Positions 1-9,538 are shown, numbered from the stretch's first letter. The stretch: DNA of 64,000 bases from Paraburkholderia sp. BL21I4N1 (GCF_002973525.1 NZ_PVEN01000004.1:372001-436000), one strand, 5' to 3'. Numbers and translations are program-made. The notes: generated by a model from the letters alone, not told the origin.

Positions 1-380
1 ATTCGCAAACCAACCTGTCGGGTCTGGCTGGCATCGGCGCAGGCGCGTCGGGCCAATCGGCTGGTATCGGCGGCTTCGGCGGCGACAGCGCTCACTTCCA
101 GAACTTTGAAGCGAACGCCCGTTACGCTCTGACGCCGGCAGTGAGCATCGCCGGTTCGTACACGTACACCAAGGCAAGCCTGGCCGGTACGCGTCCGCAC
201 TGGAACCAGTTCAACCTGCAAACCGCGTACGCGCTGTCCAAGCGTACCGACGTGTATCTGCAAGGCGAATACCAGCAAGTCAACGACGGCGCGATCGTCG
301 ACGCCGACATCAACGGTCTGGCTGCTTCGGGCAACAACAAGCAAGTGGCTGTCACCGCGGGTCTGCGTCACCGCTTCTAA
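1..380 (+). CDS. Gram-negative porin, C-terminal part (5' end outside window)
   Basis: The reading frame is open from the window edge and ends in LRHRF, with the terminal Phe typical of outer-membrane beta-barrel proteins. Alternating hydrophobic strands such as SIAGSYTYTKA, QFNLQTAYALSKRTDVYL and VAVTAGLRHRF match the last strands of trimeric general-diffusion porins of Burkholderiales (OmpC/Opc type). The protein would form a passive channel in the outer membrane. A strong rho-independent terminator follows 26 bases after the stop. Only the end of the gene is visible, so the subtype and substrate cannot be told. Confidence 0.88.
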   Translation, partial: SQTNLSGLAGIGAGASGQSAGIGGFGGDSAHFQNFEANARYALTPAVSIAGSYTYTKASLAGTRPHWNQFNLQTAYALSKRTDVYLQGEYQQVNDGAIVDADINGLAASGNNKQVAVTAGLRHRF

Positions 381-406
381 AGCGGCAGGCAGGTCTCGTA
401 GTATCG

Positions 407-433
407 AAGGCGCCGTTCGCGGCGCCTTTTTTT
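407..433 (+). terminator. Rho-independent terminator of the porin gene
   Basis: A 9-bp stem (407-415 with 420-428) closed by a TTCG tetraloop is followed by a T run to 433. It lies just behind the porin stop codon. Confidence 0.9.
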
Positions 434-516
434 ATGCCGCGGCGCAGGCGTATTAGGGCTCTGTCACGATCGCATCTCTAGTGCCAAGCGCTTGCGACAA
501 GGTGGCGGCCCAGCCA

Positions 517-1086
517 TTAGCCGCCGATGTCCGGCGGCGGATACGTGACGTTCAAGATGTCGATCGGCTGCGGGCCGGCAGGCGTGTACAACGTGACGGT
601 ATCGCCGATTTTCGCCTTGATCAGCGCGCGTGCCACCGGCGAGATCCAACTCACGTAGCCGATATCCAGATCGACCTCGTCAACGCCGACAATGGTCACG
701 ACATGATCCTCGCCATCTTCGGTCGCATACTCGACGGTCGCGCCGAAGAACACCTGATCGACGTTCTCCTGCTTGCTACTGTCGACCACTTCCGCGAGGT
801 CCAGACGCTTGGTCAGAAAACGGATGCGCCGGTCGATCTCGCGCAACCGACGCTTGCCGTAGATGTAATCGCCGTTTTCCGAGCGATCGCCGTTCGACGC
901 CGCCCACGACACCAGCTTGACCACCTCGGGCCGCGCAACGTCGATCAGATGCAGCAGTTCGTCACGCATGCGCCGATAGCCGGCGGGCGTGATGTAGTTT
1001 TTGGTACCCGCCGGCACATCCGGCTGAGCGACGTCGAGATCGTCGTCATTCTCTTCGCTCGACTCTTTGACAAAGGCCTTGTTCAT
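517..1086 (-). CDS. greB: Transcription elongation factor GreB
   Basis: GreB rescues backtracked RNA polymerase by stimulating cleavage of the 3' end of the nascent RNA. The 189-residue product has the Gre layout: an N-terminal coiled coil containing the ITPAGYRRMRDEL and GDRSENGDYIYGKRRLREID motifs, where the acidic tip residues lie, then an FKBP-like C-terminal domain with DIGYVSWISPVARALI. The motif YGKRRLREIDRR favours GreB over GreA. An acidic N-terminal extension (SSEENDDDLD) precedes the coiled coil. I chose the second in-frame ATG (1086), which gives MNKAFVKES and has a GGA element upstream. The first ATG is two codons earlier. It is transcribed away from the tRNA-Arg pair. Confidence 0.93.
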   Translation of the reverse strand: MNKAFVKESSEENDDDLDVAQPDVPAGTKNYITPAGYRRMRDELLHLIDVARPEVVKLVSWAASNGDRSENGDYIYGKRRLREIDRRIRFLTKRLDLAEVVDSSKQENVDQVFFGATVEYATEDGEDHVVTIVGVDEVDLDIGYVSWISPVARALIKAKIGDTVTLYTPAGPQPIDILNVTYPPPDIGG

Positions 1087-1187
1087 GATCATCCGTTGAC
1101 TGCAGCAAACGACTGCCTATCAAGGGTACACGATCATGACCATGAGACAAATCGCAGTTACACCCTTCCCTTTTTCAAAACCTTTGC

Positions 1188-1193
1188 TATAAT
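1188..1193 (+). promoter_or_regulatory. -10 box of the tRNA-Arg promoter
   Basis: A perfect TATAAT lies 13 bases upstream of the first tRNA-Arg. The -35 region is poor (TTCCCT at about 16 bp spacing), so only the -10 element is called. Confidence 0.6.
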
Positions 1194-1206
1194 CTCGTTT
1201 CTGCGT

Positions 1207-1283
1207 GCGGCTGTAGCTCAGATGGATAGAGTACTTGGCTACGAACCAAGGGGTCGTGGGTTCGAATCCTGCCAGCCGCACCA
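1207..1283 (+). tRNA. tRNA-Arg (anticodon ACG)
   Basis: A 77-nt cloverleaf with acceptor stem GCGGCTG/CAGCCGC, a D arm containing AGCTCAG, anticodon loop CTACGAA (ACG, wobble-modified for CGN Arg codons), a T arm with GGTTCGAATCC and an encoded CCA end. Position 34 is expected to be edited to inosine by TadA. It is identical to the second copy at 1363. Confidence 0.97.
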
Positions 1284-1290
1284 CTTATTC

Positions 1291-1318
1291 GAGGGCCTCC
1301 CTCCCGGGAGGCCCTTAC
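1291..1318 (+). terminator. Hairpin after the first tRNA-Arg
   Basis: A 10-bp GC-rich stem (1292-1301 with 1306-1315) follows the tRNA. The T tract behind it is weak (TTACGTTTTA), so it may work partly as a processing signal between the two tRNAs. Confidence 0.6.
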
Positions 1319-1362
1319 GTTTTACCCAGTTTCATTGCAGTAATGCATCACCTGTTTAGCGT

Positions 1363-1439
1363 GCGGCTGTAGCTCAGATGGATAGAGTACTTGGCTACGA
1401 ACCAAGGGGTCGTGGGTTCGAATCCTGCCAGCCGCACCA
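1363..1439 (+). tRNA. tRNA-Arg (anticodon ACG), second copy
   Basis: Base-for-base repeat of the tRNA at 1207-1283 including the CCA end, 79 bases downstream. It is probably a tandem duplication serving the high demand for CGN codons. It has its own strong terminator. Confidence 0.97.
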
Positions 1440-1444
1440 CCTAT

Positions 1445-1479
1445 AAAGGGCCTTCCAATCGGAAGGCCCTTTGTTTTTG
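1445..1479 (+). terminator. Rho-independent terminator of the tRNA-Arg unit
   Basis: A perfect 12-bp stem (1445-1456 with 1461-1472) with an AATC loop is followed by TTGTTTTTG. Confidence 0.9.
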
Positions 1480-1579
1480 TTCGACACATTTTGCTCAGTT
1501 ACGCCAAGCCGATACCTGCCCGGCAGGTCTACTTGGCCAGGGCCGCGTGAAGTATGCAAGCACCTGCCAACCCGTCGAC

Positions 1580-2071
1580 TTACCGCGGCGCCGACTGAAT
1601 ATCCCCAATCTGCCCGTCCGGACTCGGCATATCGCCGCCGTACGAACCTTGCGCCGTTTCCTCGCCAATCGGCTGCGCTCGTTCTCCGCTCAGCACCTGT
1701 GCCTCGTGCAGCACATCGTCCACGGTCTCGCCATACCGGCTTTCAACGAACGCCCGCAGCAACGCCTCCCGCAGCGAGGCGCCTCGCCCTTCCACCGTCC
1801 GGTGACTACCTTCGAAATCCGCGACGCAGTACGCCGCGCCCTGCTCGGTCCGCTCGCGTACTTCCAGCCGTTGCGCGCGCTCCAGAACCGCGGCAGCGGC
1901 CTCCCATGAGGTGGACGGTGTGAACCGGCCGTCCCAAGGACGTCCGCGATCATTGCCGCGAATGGAAACGGTTTCGCCGCTGTCGGTAAAGTGGATTTCG
2001 CGCACGAAGTCGTGCAGGCTGCGCGCGACCCAATAGTCGAGCGCAAGGCCGGTGAGGTCAGCTACGTTCAT
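1580..2071 (-). CDS. NinX-like phage-type protein (DUF2591)
   Basis: The 163-residue product opens with MNVADLTGLALDYWVA and continues with PSTSWEAAAAVLE and REALLRAFVESRYGETV. This pattern is typical of the DUF2591/NinX family, known first from lambdoid phages and common as a chromosomal gene in Burkholderia. Its molecular role is unknown to me. The start at 2071 was chosen over an ATG 26 codons upstream because the family motif begins there and an AGGGAG ribosome site sits 6-8 bases in front. The C-terminal ~30 residues are polar and probably disordered. It is a lone gene between the tRNA unit and spoT. Confidence 0.65.
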   Translation of the reverse strand: MNVADLTGLALDYWVARSLHDFVREIHFTDSGETVSIRGNDRGRPWDGRFTPSTSWEAAAAVLERAQRLEVRERTEQGAAYCVADFEGSHRTVEGRGASLREALLRAFVESRYGETVDDVLHEAQVLSGERAQPIGEETAQGSYGGDMPSPDGQIGDIQSAPR

Positions 2072-2167
2072 GAGCGTTCTCCCTGAAGAAAACGTGAGAC
2101 TCGCAGGCGGCGCGGGCGTTCCGGACGTTGGGATCGACGCGGATGGCACTTAAGACAAGCCTCGGAC

Positions 2168-2191
2168 AAAAAAAAGCGTGCTTGCGCACGC
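2168..2191 (-). terminator. Rho-independent terminator of the spoT operon
   Basis: On the minus strand a 6-bp stem GCGTGC/GCACGC with a GCAA loop (2191-2176) runs into eight or more T residues. It lies about 50 bases past the spoT stop codon. Confidence 0.9.
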
Positions 2192-2243
2192 CTTCGGCCA
2201 CATCTCAAGCACGCCGCACATTGCGCGCAGCGTGCGAAACAAA

Positions 2244-4601
2244 TCAGTAATCCGCCCGCTCGCGATCAATCCGCATCCCGCCATCGTGACGGTGATGGCC
2301 TTCCTCGCTCGGCCGCTCGCGCGCGATGCGCATGACGTCCGGGTTGGTACGCACGCGGCGCATTACGTTGGCCAGATGGACGCGATCGCTGACCTGGATC
2401 ACGAAGCGCAGCACCGTGGACTCCTGCGACAGATCTTCGTCCATTGCGATGTGGACGATGTTCGCGTCCGCCGACGTGATGTCGGCCGCCACGCGGGCAA
2501 ACACGCCCTTGGTGTTCTTGACCAGCACCTTCACGGCGACGTCGAACAGACGGCCCGGCTGCGGCGCCCACGCCACGTCGATCCAGCGGCCCGGATCGCG
2601 CTTATGGATACGCTGCGCGACGCGGCAGTCCGTTGTATGGATCGCCATGCCGAGGCCGATGCCGATATAGCCCATGATGTCGTCGCCCGGAATCGGACGA
2701 CAGCAGGCGGACAGTTGCACCGACATGCCCTCGGTGCCCGTGATCACCACCGGCGGCGCATGCGGCAGATCGGAGTTGGAGCGCGAGCCGTCGTCGTCGG
2801 CGTCGCGGCCGCTCATCAGCACCTCGATGCGCTTGGCCATGACCGCCGCGACACGCCGGCCGAGACCGATGTCCGCGAAAATTTCCTGACGGTTCTTGTT
2901 GCCGGTCCATTGCACGAGCTTTTCCCATGCTTCCGGCGTGACGTCCGACAGCGCCAGGCCGTAGCCCTTCAACGCCTGATCGACCAGGCGTTCGCCGAGC
3001 TGCACGGACTCGTTCAACCGCATCGTCTTCAGATAATGACGGATCGCCGAGCGCGCCTTGCCGCTGCGCACGAACCCTAGCCAAGCTGGATTCGGCTTCG
3101 AATACGGCGCCGTGATGACTTCGACGATGTCACCGCTCTTTAGCTCGGTGCGAAGCGGCAGCAGTTCATTGTTGATCTTCACCGCGACGCACTGGTTGCC
3201 CAGGTCGCTGTGGATTGAATACGCGAAGTCGAGCGCGGTGGCGCCGCGCGGCAACGCCATGATCTTCGACTTCGGTGTAAACACGTAGACCGCATCCGGG
3301 AACAGATCGATCTTCACGTGTTCGAGGAATTCGCTCGAGTCGCCGGCTTCGCTCTGAATATCCAGCAGCGACTTTAGCCACTGGTGCGCGCGCTTCTGCA
3401 CGTCGTTCAGGTCGGCGCTACCGTTCTTGTACAGCCAATGTGCGGCCACGCCGGCTTCGGCGATCTCGTGCATCTTGCGGGTGCGCACCTGAAACTCGAT
3501 CGGCGCGCCGAACGGGCCGACCAACGTGGTGTGCAACGACTGATAGCCGTTCACCTTCGGGATCGCGATGTAGTCTTTGAACTTGCCCGGCACGGGCTTG
3601 TACAGCGCATGCAGCGCGCCGATGCAGGTGTAGCACTCCAACGCGCTTTCAACCACCACGCGGAAGCCGTACACGTCGAGCACCTGCGAAAACGACAATT
3701 GCTTGTCGCGCATCTTCTTGTAGATGCTGAAGATGGTTTTCTCGCGGCCGGTGACTTCGGCGTCGATCTTCGCGTCGGCAATAGCGCGCTGTACCGACTC
3801 CAGAATCTTGCCGACCACCTCGCGCCGGTTGCCGCGCGCTGCCTTGACGGCTTTTTCGAGCGTGGCGTACCGGTGCGGGTTGAAGTTCGCGAAGCTCAGA
3901 TCCTGCAGCTCGCGATAGGTATTGTTCAGACCGAGCCGATGAGCGATCGGCGCGTAAATGTCCAGCGTTTCGCGCGCAACCCGGCGACGCTTCTCGTGCG
4001 GCACCGCACCGAGGGTGCGCATGTTGTGCAGCCGGTCGGCGAGCTTCACCAGAATCACGCGGACGTCACGCGCCATTGCGAGCAGCATCTTGCGGAAGTT
4101 TTCCGCCTGCGCTTCCTCGCGATTGCGAAACTCCATCTTGTCCAGTTTCGACAAACCGTCGACCAGTTCCGCGACCTTCGCGCCGAAACGCTCGGCGAGT
4201 TCGGCCTTGGTGACGCCCTGGTCTTCCATCACGTCATGCAGCAGCGCCGCCATGATCGACTGAGCGTCGAGATTCCAGCCCGCGCAGATTTCCGCGACGG
4301 CGACAGGATGCGTGATGTAGGGCTCGCCACTCTGGCGGTACTGGCCGAGGTGGGCTTCGTCGCTGAAATGGAAGGCCGCCTTGATGTCCTTGATCTCTTC
4401 CGGCTGCAGATAGCCGGACAAGGCGGACGTCAGTTTGGCAATCGAGACGACGTCATGCCGGCGCGGTTGCTCCGGCGTGGCGGTCGGCCCGAACAGATGG
4501 CGAAACGACTGTTCGAGGACCGCGTCGATGTACTTGCGTGCAGACGAGGGCGAGTCGGCGTCGTGTTCCACTTCCGTGGCGGTGGGCGGGGTGGTACTCA
4601 T
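2244..4601 (-). CDS. spoT: Bifunctional (p)ppGpp synthetase/hydrolase SpoT
   Basis: A Rel/Spo long homologue of 785 residues. From N to C it shows an HD hydrolase domain (THPVAVAEI, LLHDVMED), a synthetase domain (RLGLNNTYRELQDLSF, GKFKDYIAIPKVNGYQSLHTT), a TGS domain (DAVYVFTPKSKIMALPRGATALDFAY), the conserved Cys region (QLSACCRPIPGDDIMGY) and a C-terminal ACT domain. The HD motif is intact, so both hydrolysis and synthesis are expected. The protein would set the alarmone level in the stringent response. I chose the start at 4601 (MSTTPPTAT) because a GGAGG site lies just upstream. The longer frame adds 17 residues. It is the last gene of the operon yicC-gmk-rpoZ-spoT, the usual beta-proteobacterial arrangement, and is followed by a strong terminator. 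Confidence 0.96.
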   Translation of the reverse strand: MSTTPPTATEVEHDADSPSSARKYIDAVLEQSFRHLFGPTATPEQPRRHDVVSIAKLTSALSGYLQPEEIKDIKAAFHFSDEAHLGQYRQSGEPYITHPVAVAEICAGWNLDAQSIMAALLHDVMEDQGVTKAELAERFGAKVAELVDGLSKLDKMEFRNREEAQAENFRKMLLAMARDVRVILVKLADRLHNMRTLGAVPHEKRRRVARETLDIYAPIAHRLGLNNTYRELQDLSFANFNPHRYATLEKAVKAARGNRREVVGKILESVQRAIADAKIDAEVTGREKTIFSIYKKMRDKQLSFSQVLDVYGFRVVVESALECYTCIGALHALYKPVPGKFKDYIAIPKVNGYQSLHTTLVGPFGAPIEFQVRTRKMHEIAEAGVAAHWLYKNGSADLNDVQKRAHQWLKSLLDIQSEAGDSSEFLEHVKIDLFPDAVYVFTPKSKIMALPRGATALDFAYSIHSDLGNQCVAVKINNELLPLRTELKSGDIVEVITAPYSKPNPAWLGFVRSGKARSAIRHYLKTMRLNESVQLGERLVDQALKGYGLALSDVTPEAWEKLVQWTGNKNRQEIFADIGLGRRVAAVMAKRIEVLMSGRDADDDGSRSNSDLPHAPPVVITGTEGMSVQLSACCRPIPGDDIMGYIGIGLGMAIHTTDCRVAQRIHKRDPGRWIDVAWAPQPGRLFDVAVKVLVKNTKGVFARVAADITSADANIVHIAMDEDLSQESTVLRFVIQVSDRVHLANVMRRVRTNPDVMRIARERPSEEGHHRHDGGMRIDRERADY

Positions 4602-4767
4602 GGTCGCCTCCGCAGCGGTTGGGGTTGGACGCCGGTCTGCACGTTGATGCAATTACGTGTAGCAAATGGGTCAAGCGAGGTAAAGCCGGTGTAGCGGTGA
4701 AACCAGAAACGCGTGAAGCAAAAGCAGGTAAAGCAAGCGGGCAATCGAAACCGGAAAACAGTGCGCC

Positions 4768-4971
4768 TTAAACCGGCACCTTCTTCAGCATTTCGACGCC
4801 GACCTGGCCGGCTGCGATTTCGCGCAGTGCGACGACCGTGGGCTTGTCGCGGCTTTCGATCTTCGGCGTGTGACCTTGCGCGAGCTGACGCGCGCGATAG
4901 GTCGCGGCAAGCGCGAGTTCGAAACGGTTCGGGATCTGTTTGAGACAGTCTTCGACGGTAATGCGGGCCAT
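4768..4971 (-). CDS. rpoZ: DNA-directed RNA polymerase omega subunit
   Basis: A 67-residue protein beginning [19 protein letters not shown] and containing [10 protein letters not shown] and [12 protein letters not shown], the hallmark segments of omega. Omega helps fold and assemble beta-prime and is part of one ppGpp binding site on RNA polymerase, which fits its place between gmk and spoT. The length is normal for Burkholderia. The gap to spoT is about 165 bases, so an internal promoter for spoT is possible. Confidence 0.96.
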
Positions 4972-5031
4972 GTTGGGTTCCTTCTCAGTATGTTGCTTAT
5001 TCTACCTTATGTGCTCGACACGCCGCCGCGT

Positions 5032-5694
5032 TCACGCGTGTGGCAGATGAATGCCGAGCTGCACGAAAAGCTGCGTGTGGCGCGCGTATTGCGACGCAAA
5101 GCGCGAACGCGTGGCGGCCACGAGGCACTGCAGTTCGCCGAGCGCGCGATCGAAGTTCTCGTTGATCACCACGTATTCCGCTTCGGCCGCGTGCGCCATC
5201 TCGCTACCCGCGGCAAGCAGACGCCGCGTGATCACATTCGGCTCGTCCTGGCCGCGTTTCTTCAGACGCTCTTCAAGCGCTTCGAGCGACGGCGGCAGGA
5301 TGAAAATCTCGACCGCGTTGTGAAACTGTTTCTTCACCTGCTGCGCGCCCTGCCAGTCGATTTCGAGCAGCACGTCATGGCCGCTTTTCATCTGATCCTC
5401 GATCCAGACGCGCGACGTGCCGTAGTAATTGCCGTGCACTTCCGCGCTTTCGAGAAACTCGCCGGTGTCGTGACGCGTCATGAAATCGTCGACGGTGGTG
5501 AAGTGATAGTGCTCGCCGTCCTGCTCCTTCGGACGCGGCGGGCGCGTCGTGTAGGAAATCGACAAACGGATCGCGTCGTCGCCGGCGAGCAGCGCGTTCA
5601 CGAGCGTCGACTTGCCCGCGCCCGACGGCGCCACCACCATGAACAGGTTGCCGGGATAAGCACCGGCGTAGGGATTGCGTGTGTGGTCGGTCAT
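5032..5694 (-). CDS. gmk: Guanylate kinase
   Basis: Guanylate kinase turns GMP and ATP into GDP and ADP in purine nucleotide synthesis. The 220-residue product has the P-loop [14 protein letters not shown] at about residues 22-35, the GMP-binding segment [21 protein letters not shown], and [11 protein letters not shown] and [11 protein letters not shown]. The N terminus [16 protein letters not shown] is about 17 residues longer than the E. coli form, which is usual in Burkholderia. It is 18 bases behind yicC and 60 bases ahead of rpoZ on the same strand. Its product feeds GTP synthesis, the substrate pool of SpoT. Confidence 0.96.
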   Translation of the reverse strand: MTDHTRNPYAGAYPGNLFMVVAPSGAGKSTLVNALLAGDDAIRLSISYTTRPPRPKEQDGEHYHFTTVDDFMTRHDTGEFLESAEVHGNYYGTSRVWIEDQMKSGHDVLLEIDWQGAQQVKKQFHNAVEIFILPPSLEALEERLKKRGQDEPNVITRRLLAAGSEMAHAAEAEYVVINENFDRALGELQCLVAATRSRFASQYARHTQLFVQLGIHLPHA

Positions 5695-5712
5695 GTTCGT
5701 GTTGCTCCAGCC

Positions 5713-6636
5713 TTATTCCAGATTCTGTACTTGCTCGCGCATCTGTTCGATGAGCAGCTTCAGGGTCATCGACGAATCCGCCAGTTCCTTCGCGGCGGCC
5801 TTCGAGCCGAGCGTGTTCGCTTCGCGATTCAGTTCCTGCATCATGAAGTCGAGGCGCTTGCCGACCTTGCCGCCCTTCTGGATCACATGGCGCGTTTCGT
5901 TCAGGTGCGCGGTGAGGCGCGACAGTTCTTCGGCGATGTCGATGCGGATGCCGTACATCGTCACTTCCTGGCGAATCCGTTCGTTGATTTCCTCGCGCGA
6001 CACGATCGTCGCGGCCGTGTCCGGCGCGGCGATGCCGAGCGCTTCCTGCAGACGCTCCACGATCTTCTGCTGATGCTTCGCGATCAGTTCCGGCACGAGC
6101 GGGGTGATCTTCGTGACGATCGTTTCCATCTCGGTGACGTTGGCGAGCAGCATGGTGGCCAGTTGCGCGCCTTCACGACCGCGCACGTCGATCAGGTCGG
6201 TAATGGCCTGTTTGCCGCAGGCGAGCACCGCGTCGCGCAGCACGTCCTGCGCCACGCCGGTTTCGGCCAGCACGCCGGGCCAGCGCATGATTTCACCGGT
6301 GCGCAGACGACCGGCTTCCGGGAACGTGGACAGCACCGTGCGTTCGAGCACCGCGAGTTGCGTCAGCGCCTCATGGTTGATCGAGCCCGCGTTGGCCGTC
6401 TGTTCGCTGCGCTGCAGATTGATACGGATATCCACCTTGCCGCGCGACAGTTTGTTCATCAGCATTTCGCGCAGCGTCGGTTCGCAGACGCGCACGTCTT
6501 CCGGCATGCGGAAGTTCAGATCGAGAAAGCGCGAGTTCACCGTGCGCAGTTCGACCGACACGCTCACGCCGCCGGTGCCCGAGGCCGCGACGAGTTCGCG
6601 CGTGGCGCTCGCATAGCCAGTCATGCTGTAGATCAT
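5713..6636 (-). CDS. yicC: YicC-family endoribonuclease
   Basis: A 307-residue protein with the family start MIYSMTGYASATRE, the central REMLMNKLSRGKVDI and the C-terminal segment GKRLDFMMQELNREANTLGSK. YicC proteins are stress-linked RNases; the E. coli member cleaves RNA and affects small-RNA decay. I set the start at the MIYSMTGYA methionine, eight codons inside the longest frame, because the family almost always begins there. It is the first gene of the yicC-gmk-rpoZ-spoT operon and diverges from rph. Confidence 0.9.
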   Translation of the reverse strand: MIYSMTGYASATRELVAASGTGGVSVSVELRTVNSRFLDLNFRMPEDVRVCEPTLREMLMNKLSRGKVDIRINLQRSEQTANAGSINHEALTQLAVLERTVLSTFPEAGRLRTGEIMRWPGVLAETGVAQDVLRDAVLACGKQAITDLIDVRGREGAQLATMLLANVTEMETIVTKITPLVPELIAKHQQKIVERLQEALGIAAPDTAATIVSREEINERIRQEVTMYGIRIDIAEELSRLTAHLNETRHVIQKGGKVGKRLDFMMQELNREANTLGSKAAAKELADSSMTLKLLIEQMREQVQNLE

Positions 6637-6876
6637 CGTATTTCTCGCGATTGTGGCCATGCGCTCGACGATGGCCGGAGAGTCGAATCGCCCGGCGCTT
6701 ACGAGGCGCGAGGCGGAGAATCGGCATTATCCCATTTTTGCCGGAAGGGCCGTCCTGCCACGGCCGCCGTCGAGCGGCACACGGCGAAGCGTGCAAGCGT
6801 CCGCGCACGACCGCCGCCGCGCGATCGGCGGTAAAATCGCGCTTTCCCTTCCGCTTTTCTTCCAAACCGATCCCAA

Positions 6877-7617
6877 ATGACCCACACCACCCAACGCCCC
6901 AGCGGCCGCCAGGCCAACCAGCTGCGCGACGTGCGCATGACGCGCCACTACACGAAGCATGCGGAGGGCTCGGTGCTGGTCGAGTTCGGCGACACCAAGG
7001 TCATCTGTACGGCGAGCGTCGCCGAATCCGTGCCGTCGTTCCTGCGCGACCGCGGTCAGGGCTGGCTGACCGCCGAATACGGCATGCTGCCGCGCGCCAC
7101 CAACACGCGCAACGACCGTGAAGCCGCACGCGGCAAGCAGACTGGGCGCACCCAGGAAATCCAGCGGCTGATCGGCCGCGCGCTGCGCTCGGTGTTCGAT
7201 CTCGAGAAGCTCGGCGCGCGCACGTTGCATATCGATTGCGACGTGATCCAGGCCGACGGCGGCACGCGCACGGCAAGCATCACCGGCGCTTTCGTGGCGG
7301 CGCACGACGCGGTGGCCAAATTGCTGGCCACGGGCCGCATCGAAAGCTCGCCGATCACCGACTACGTCGCGGCGATTTCGGTCGGCGTGTACGACGGGCT
7401 GCCGGTGCTCGACCTCGATTACGACGAAGACTCGCAGTGCGACACCGACATGAACGTGGTGATGACCGGCGCGGGCGGTTTCGTCGAAGTTCAGGGCACG
7501 GCCGAAGGCGTGCCGTTCTCGCGCGACGAAATGAACGCGCTGATGGATCTGGCGAGCGACGGCATCAGCACGCTGATCGCGAAGCAGAAGGCAGCGCTGG
7601 AGCAGAAGAGTGAATGA
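6877..7617 (+). CDS. rph: Ribonuclease PH
   Basis: RNase PH is a phosphorolytic 3'-to-5' exoribonuclease that trims tRNA 3' ends. The 246-residue product has the RNase PH core: [18 protein letters not shown], the active-site stretch [43 protein letters not shown] and [20 protein letters not shown]. The length is normal. A TAAAAT -10-like box lies at 6832-6837. It is divergent from yicC and starts the rph-rdgB-hemW operon, in which its stop codon overlaps the start of rdgB. Confidence 0.96.
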   Translation: MTHTTQRPSGRQANQLRDVRMTRHYTKHAEGSVLVEFGDTKVICTASVAESVPSFLRDRGQGWLTAEYGMLPRATNTRNDREAARGKQTGRTQEIQRLIGRALRSVFDLEKLGARTLHIDCDVIQADGGTRTASITGAFVAAHDAVAKLLATGRIESSPITDYVAAISVGVYDGLPVLDLDYDEDSQCDTDMNVVMTGAGGFVEVQGTAEGVPFSRDEMNALMDLASDGISTLIAKQKAALEQKSE

Positions 7618-8257
7618 GGTTCGCCAGAGCGGCGGCGAAGCCGGCCCGGATTCGCCGTTGAAGAAAGTGGTGCTGGCGTCGAATAATGCCGGCAAGCTGC
7701 GCGAATTCGCGGCGCTGCTCGGCGCGGCCGGCATCGAACTGATTCCACAAGGCGCGTTGGACGTGCCCGAGGCGGAAGAACCGTATCCGACTTTCGTCGA
7801 AAACGCGCTGACCAAGGCACGCCATGCGGCGAAGCTCACCGGCCTGCCCGCCCTCGCCGACGACTCCGGCCTGTGTGTGCGCGCGCTGCGCGGCGCGCCG
7901 GGCGTTTATTCGGCACGTTACGCGCAGTTGGCCGGTGGCGAGAAAAGCGATGCCGCGAACAACGCGCGGCTCGTCGCCTCGTTGCAAGGCGAGACCGATC
8001 GTCGCGCGTATTACTTCTGCGTGCTGGCGCTGGTGCGTCACGCCGACGACCCCGAACCGTTGATCGCCGAAGGCCGCTGGCACGGCGAGATTCTCGACAC
8101 GCCGCGCGGCGAGCATGGGTTCGGTTACGACCCGCACTTCTTCCTGCCGTCGCTGAACGCGAGCGCCGCGCAGCTCGAACCGGCGGTGAAGAACGCCGGC
8201 AGTCACCGTGCGATAGCGTTGCGGCAACTGCTCGCGCGCCTGACGGAGGAAGCGTGA
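7610..8257 (+). CDS. rdgB: dITP/XTP pyrophosphatase (non-canonical purine NTPase)
   Basis: The enzyme hydrolyses dITP, XTP and related damaged nucleotides so that they are not built into DNA or RNA. The 215-residue product has the Ham1/RdgB motifs [14 protein letters not shown] near residue 20, [27 protein letters not shown] and [15 protein letters not shown] start at 7610 overlaps the end of rph by 8 bases. A TTG just before KKVVLAS is an alternative start that would remove the Gly/Glu-rich 15-residue lead. The 3' end overlaps hemW by 4 bases, so the three genes are translationally coupled. Confidence 0.93.
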   Translation: MNEVRQSGGEAGPDSPLKKVVLASNNAGKLREFAALLGAAGIELIPQGALDVPEAEEPYPTFVENALTKARHAAKLTGLPALADDSGLCVRALRGAPGVYSARYAQLAGGEKSDAANNARLVASLQGETDRRAYYFCVLALVRHADDPEPLIAEGRWHGEILDTPRGEHGFGYDPHFFLPSLNASAAQLEPAVKNAGSHRAIALRQLLARLTEEA

Positions 8258-9483
8258 TTCCGATCAAACCGGCGCCGGCCGAGATCGGCAACGGCGTCAT
8301 CAAGGCGTTCACGTCGCCGGGCAGTATCCGGCTGACGTCGCTGCCGCCGTTGGCGTTGTACGTGCATTTTCCGTGGTGCGTGCGCAAGTGTCCGTATTGC
8401 GATTTCAACTCGCACGAGTGGAAAGGCGACACGTTCCCGGAAAACGAGTATCTCGACGCGTTACGCGCCGATCTCGAGATGGCGCTGCCGCTGGTGTGGG
8501 GACGCCAGGTGCATACCGTGTTTATCGGCGGCGGCACGCCTAGCTTGCTGTCGGCGGCGGGTCTCGACCGGATGCTGTCGGACGTGCGGGCGCTGCTGCC
8601 GCTCGACGCCGACGCGGAAATCACGCTCGAAGCGAACCCCGGCACCTTTGAAGCCGACAAGTTTGCACAGTTTCGCGCGAGCGGCGTGAACCGGCTGTCG
8701 GTGGGGATTCAGAGTTTCAACGAGGCGCATCTGAAAGCGCTCGGCCGGATTCACGACTCGACGCAGGCGCGCCACGCGGTCGAGGTCGCGTCCACCACGT
8801 TCGACAACTTCAACCTCGACCTGATGTTCGCGCTGCCGGGACAAACGCTCGCCGAATGCCAGGCCGATATCGATACGGCGTTGTCGTTCGCGCCGCCCCA
8901 TCTGTCCTTGTACCACCTGACGCTCGAACCCAACACGCTGTTCGCAAAGTTCCCGCCGGCGCTGCCCGACGACGACGCCTCCGCGGATATGCAGGACTGG
9001 ATTCACGAACGCACCACCGCGGCCGGCTACGGTCGCTACGAAGTGTCGGCGTACGCGCAACCGCACAAGCAGAGCAAACACAATCTGAATTACTGGCGCT
9101 TCGGCGACTATCTCGGCATCGGTGCGGGCGCGCATACCAAGTTGTCGTTTCCGAATCGCGTGTTGCGCCAGGTGCGCTACAAGCATCCGTCCACGTTCAT
9201 CGAGCAGGCCAGGGCCGGCACGGCGGTGCAGGAAGAACATGAAGTCGGGCCGCGCGATCTGCCGTTCGAATTCATGCTGAACGCGCTGCGGCTGGTGGAA
9301 GGGTTTCCGGTGCATCGGTTCATCGAGCGCACGGGTTTGTCCATGACGTCGATCGAGCCGGCGTTGCAGGAAGCGGAGCGACGCAAGCTAATCACGCGCG
9401 ACCACGAAAAGATTGCGCCGACACCGCTCGGTCAGGCGTTCCTGAACGACTTGCAGGAGCTGTTTCTGAAAGATCCGCAGTGA
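8254..9483 (+). CDS. hemW: Radical SAM haem chaperone HemW
   Basis: A 409-residue radical SAM protein with the cluster motif CxxxCxxC at residues 42-49 (WCVRKCPYCDF), FIGGGTPSLL, LEANPGTFEADKF, RLSVGIQSFN and the HemW-like C terminus. HemW proteins bind haem and help insert it into target proteins. The family used to be annotated as oxygen-independent coproporphyrinogen oxidase, but the extra Cys of true HemN is absent here. I chose a GTG start (8254) that overlaps the rdgB stop as GTGA and has GGAGGA four bases upstream. Confidence 0.92.
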   Translation: MIPIKPAPAEIGNGVIKAFTSPGSIRLTSLPPLALYVHFPWCVRKCPYCDFNSHEWKGDTFPENEYLDALRADLEMALPLVWGRQVHTVFIGGGTPSLLSAAGLDRMLSDVRALLPLDADAEITLEANPGTFEADKFAQFRASGVNRLSVGIQSFNEAHLKALGRIHDSTQARHAVEVASTTFDNFNLDLMFALPGQTLAECQADIDTALSFAPPHLSLYHLTLEPNTLFAKFPPALPDDDASADMQDWIHERTTAAGYGRYEVSAYAQPHKQSKHNLNYWRFGDYLGIGAGAHTKLSFPNRVLRQVRYKHPSTFIEQARAGTAVQEEHEVGPRDLPFEFMLNALRLVEGFPVHRFIERTGLSMTSIEPALQEAERRKLITRDHEKIAPTPLGQAFLNDLQELFLKDPQ

Positions 9484-9538
9484 TAGCGGTTCGAGCGAGT
9501 GTCGCAGGAACGATTTTTCAGGTTACAATTTAGGGCTT

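Noticed and set aside
1207..1439. Tandem tRNA-Arg pair as an integration scar
   Set aside because: Both copies are complete with own hairpins and no mobile gene lies between or beside them, so simple gene duplication is likelier.
4870..6834. 654-codon plus-strand open frame across rpoZ, gmk and yicC
   Set aside because: It is antisense to three well-recognised genes and its His/Arg-rich translation is typical of a high-GC shadow frame.
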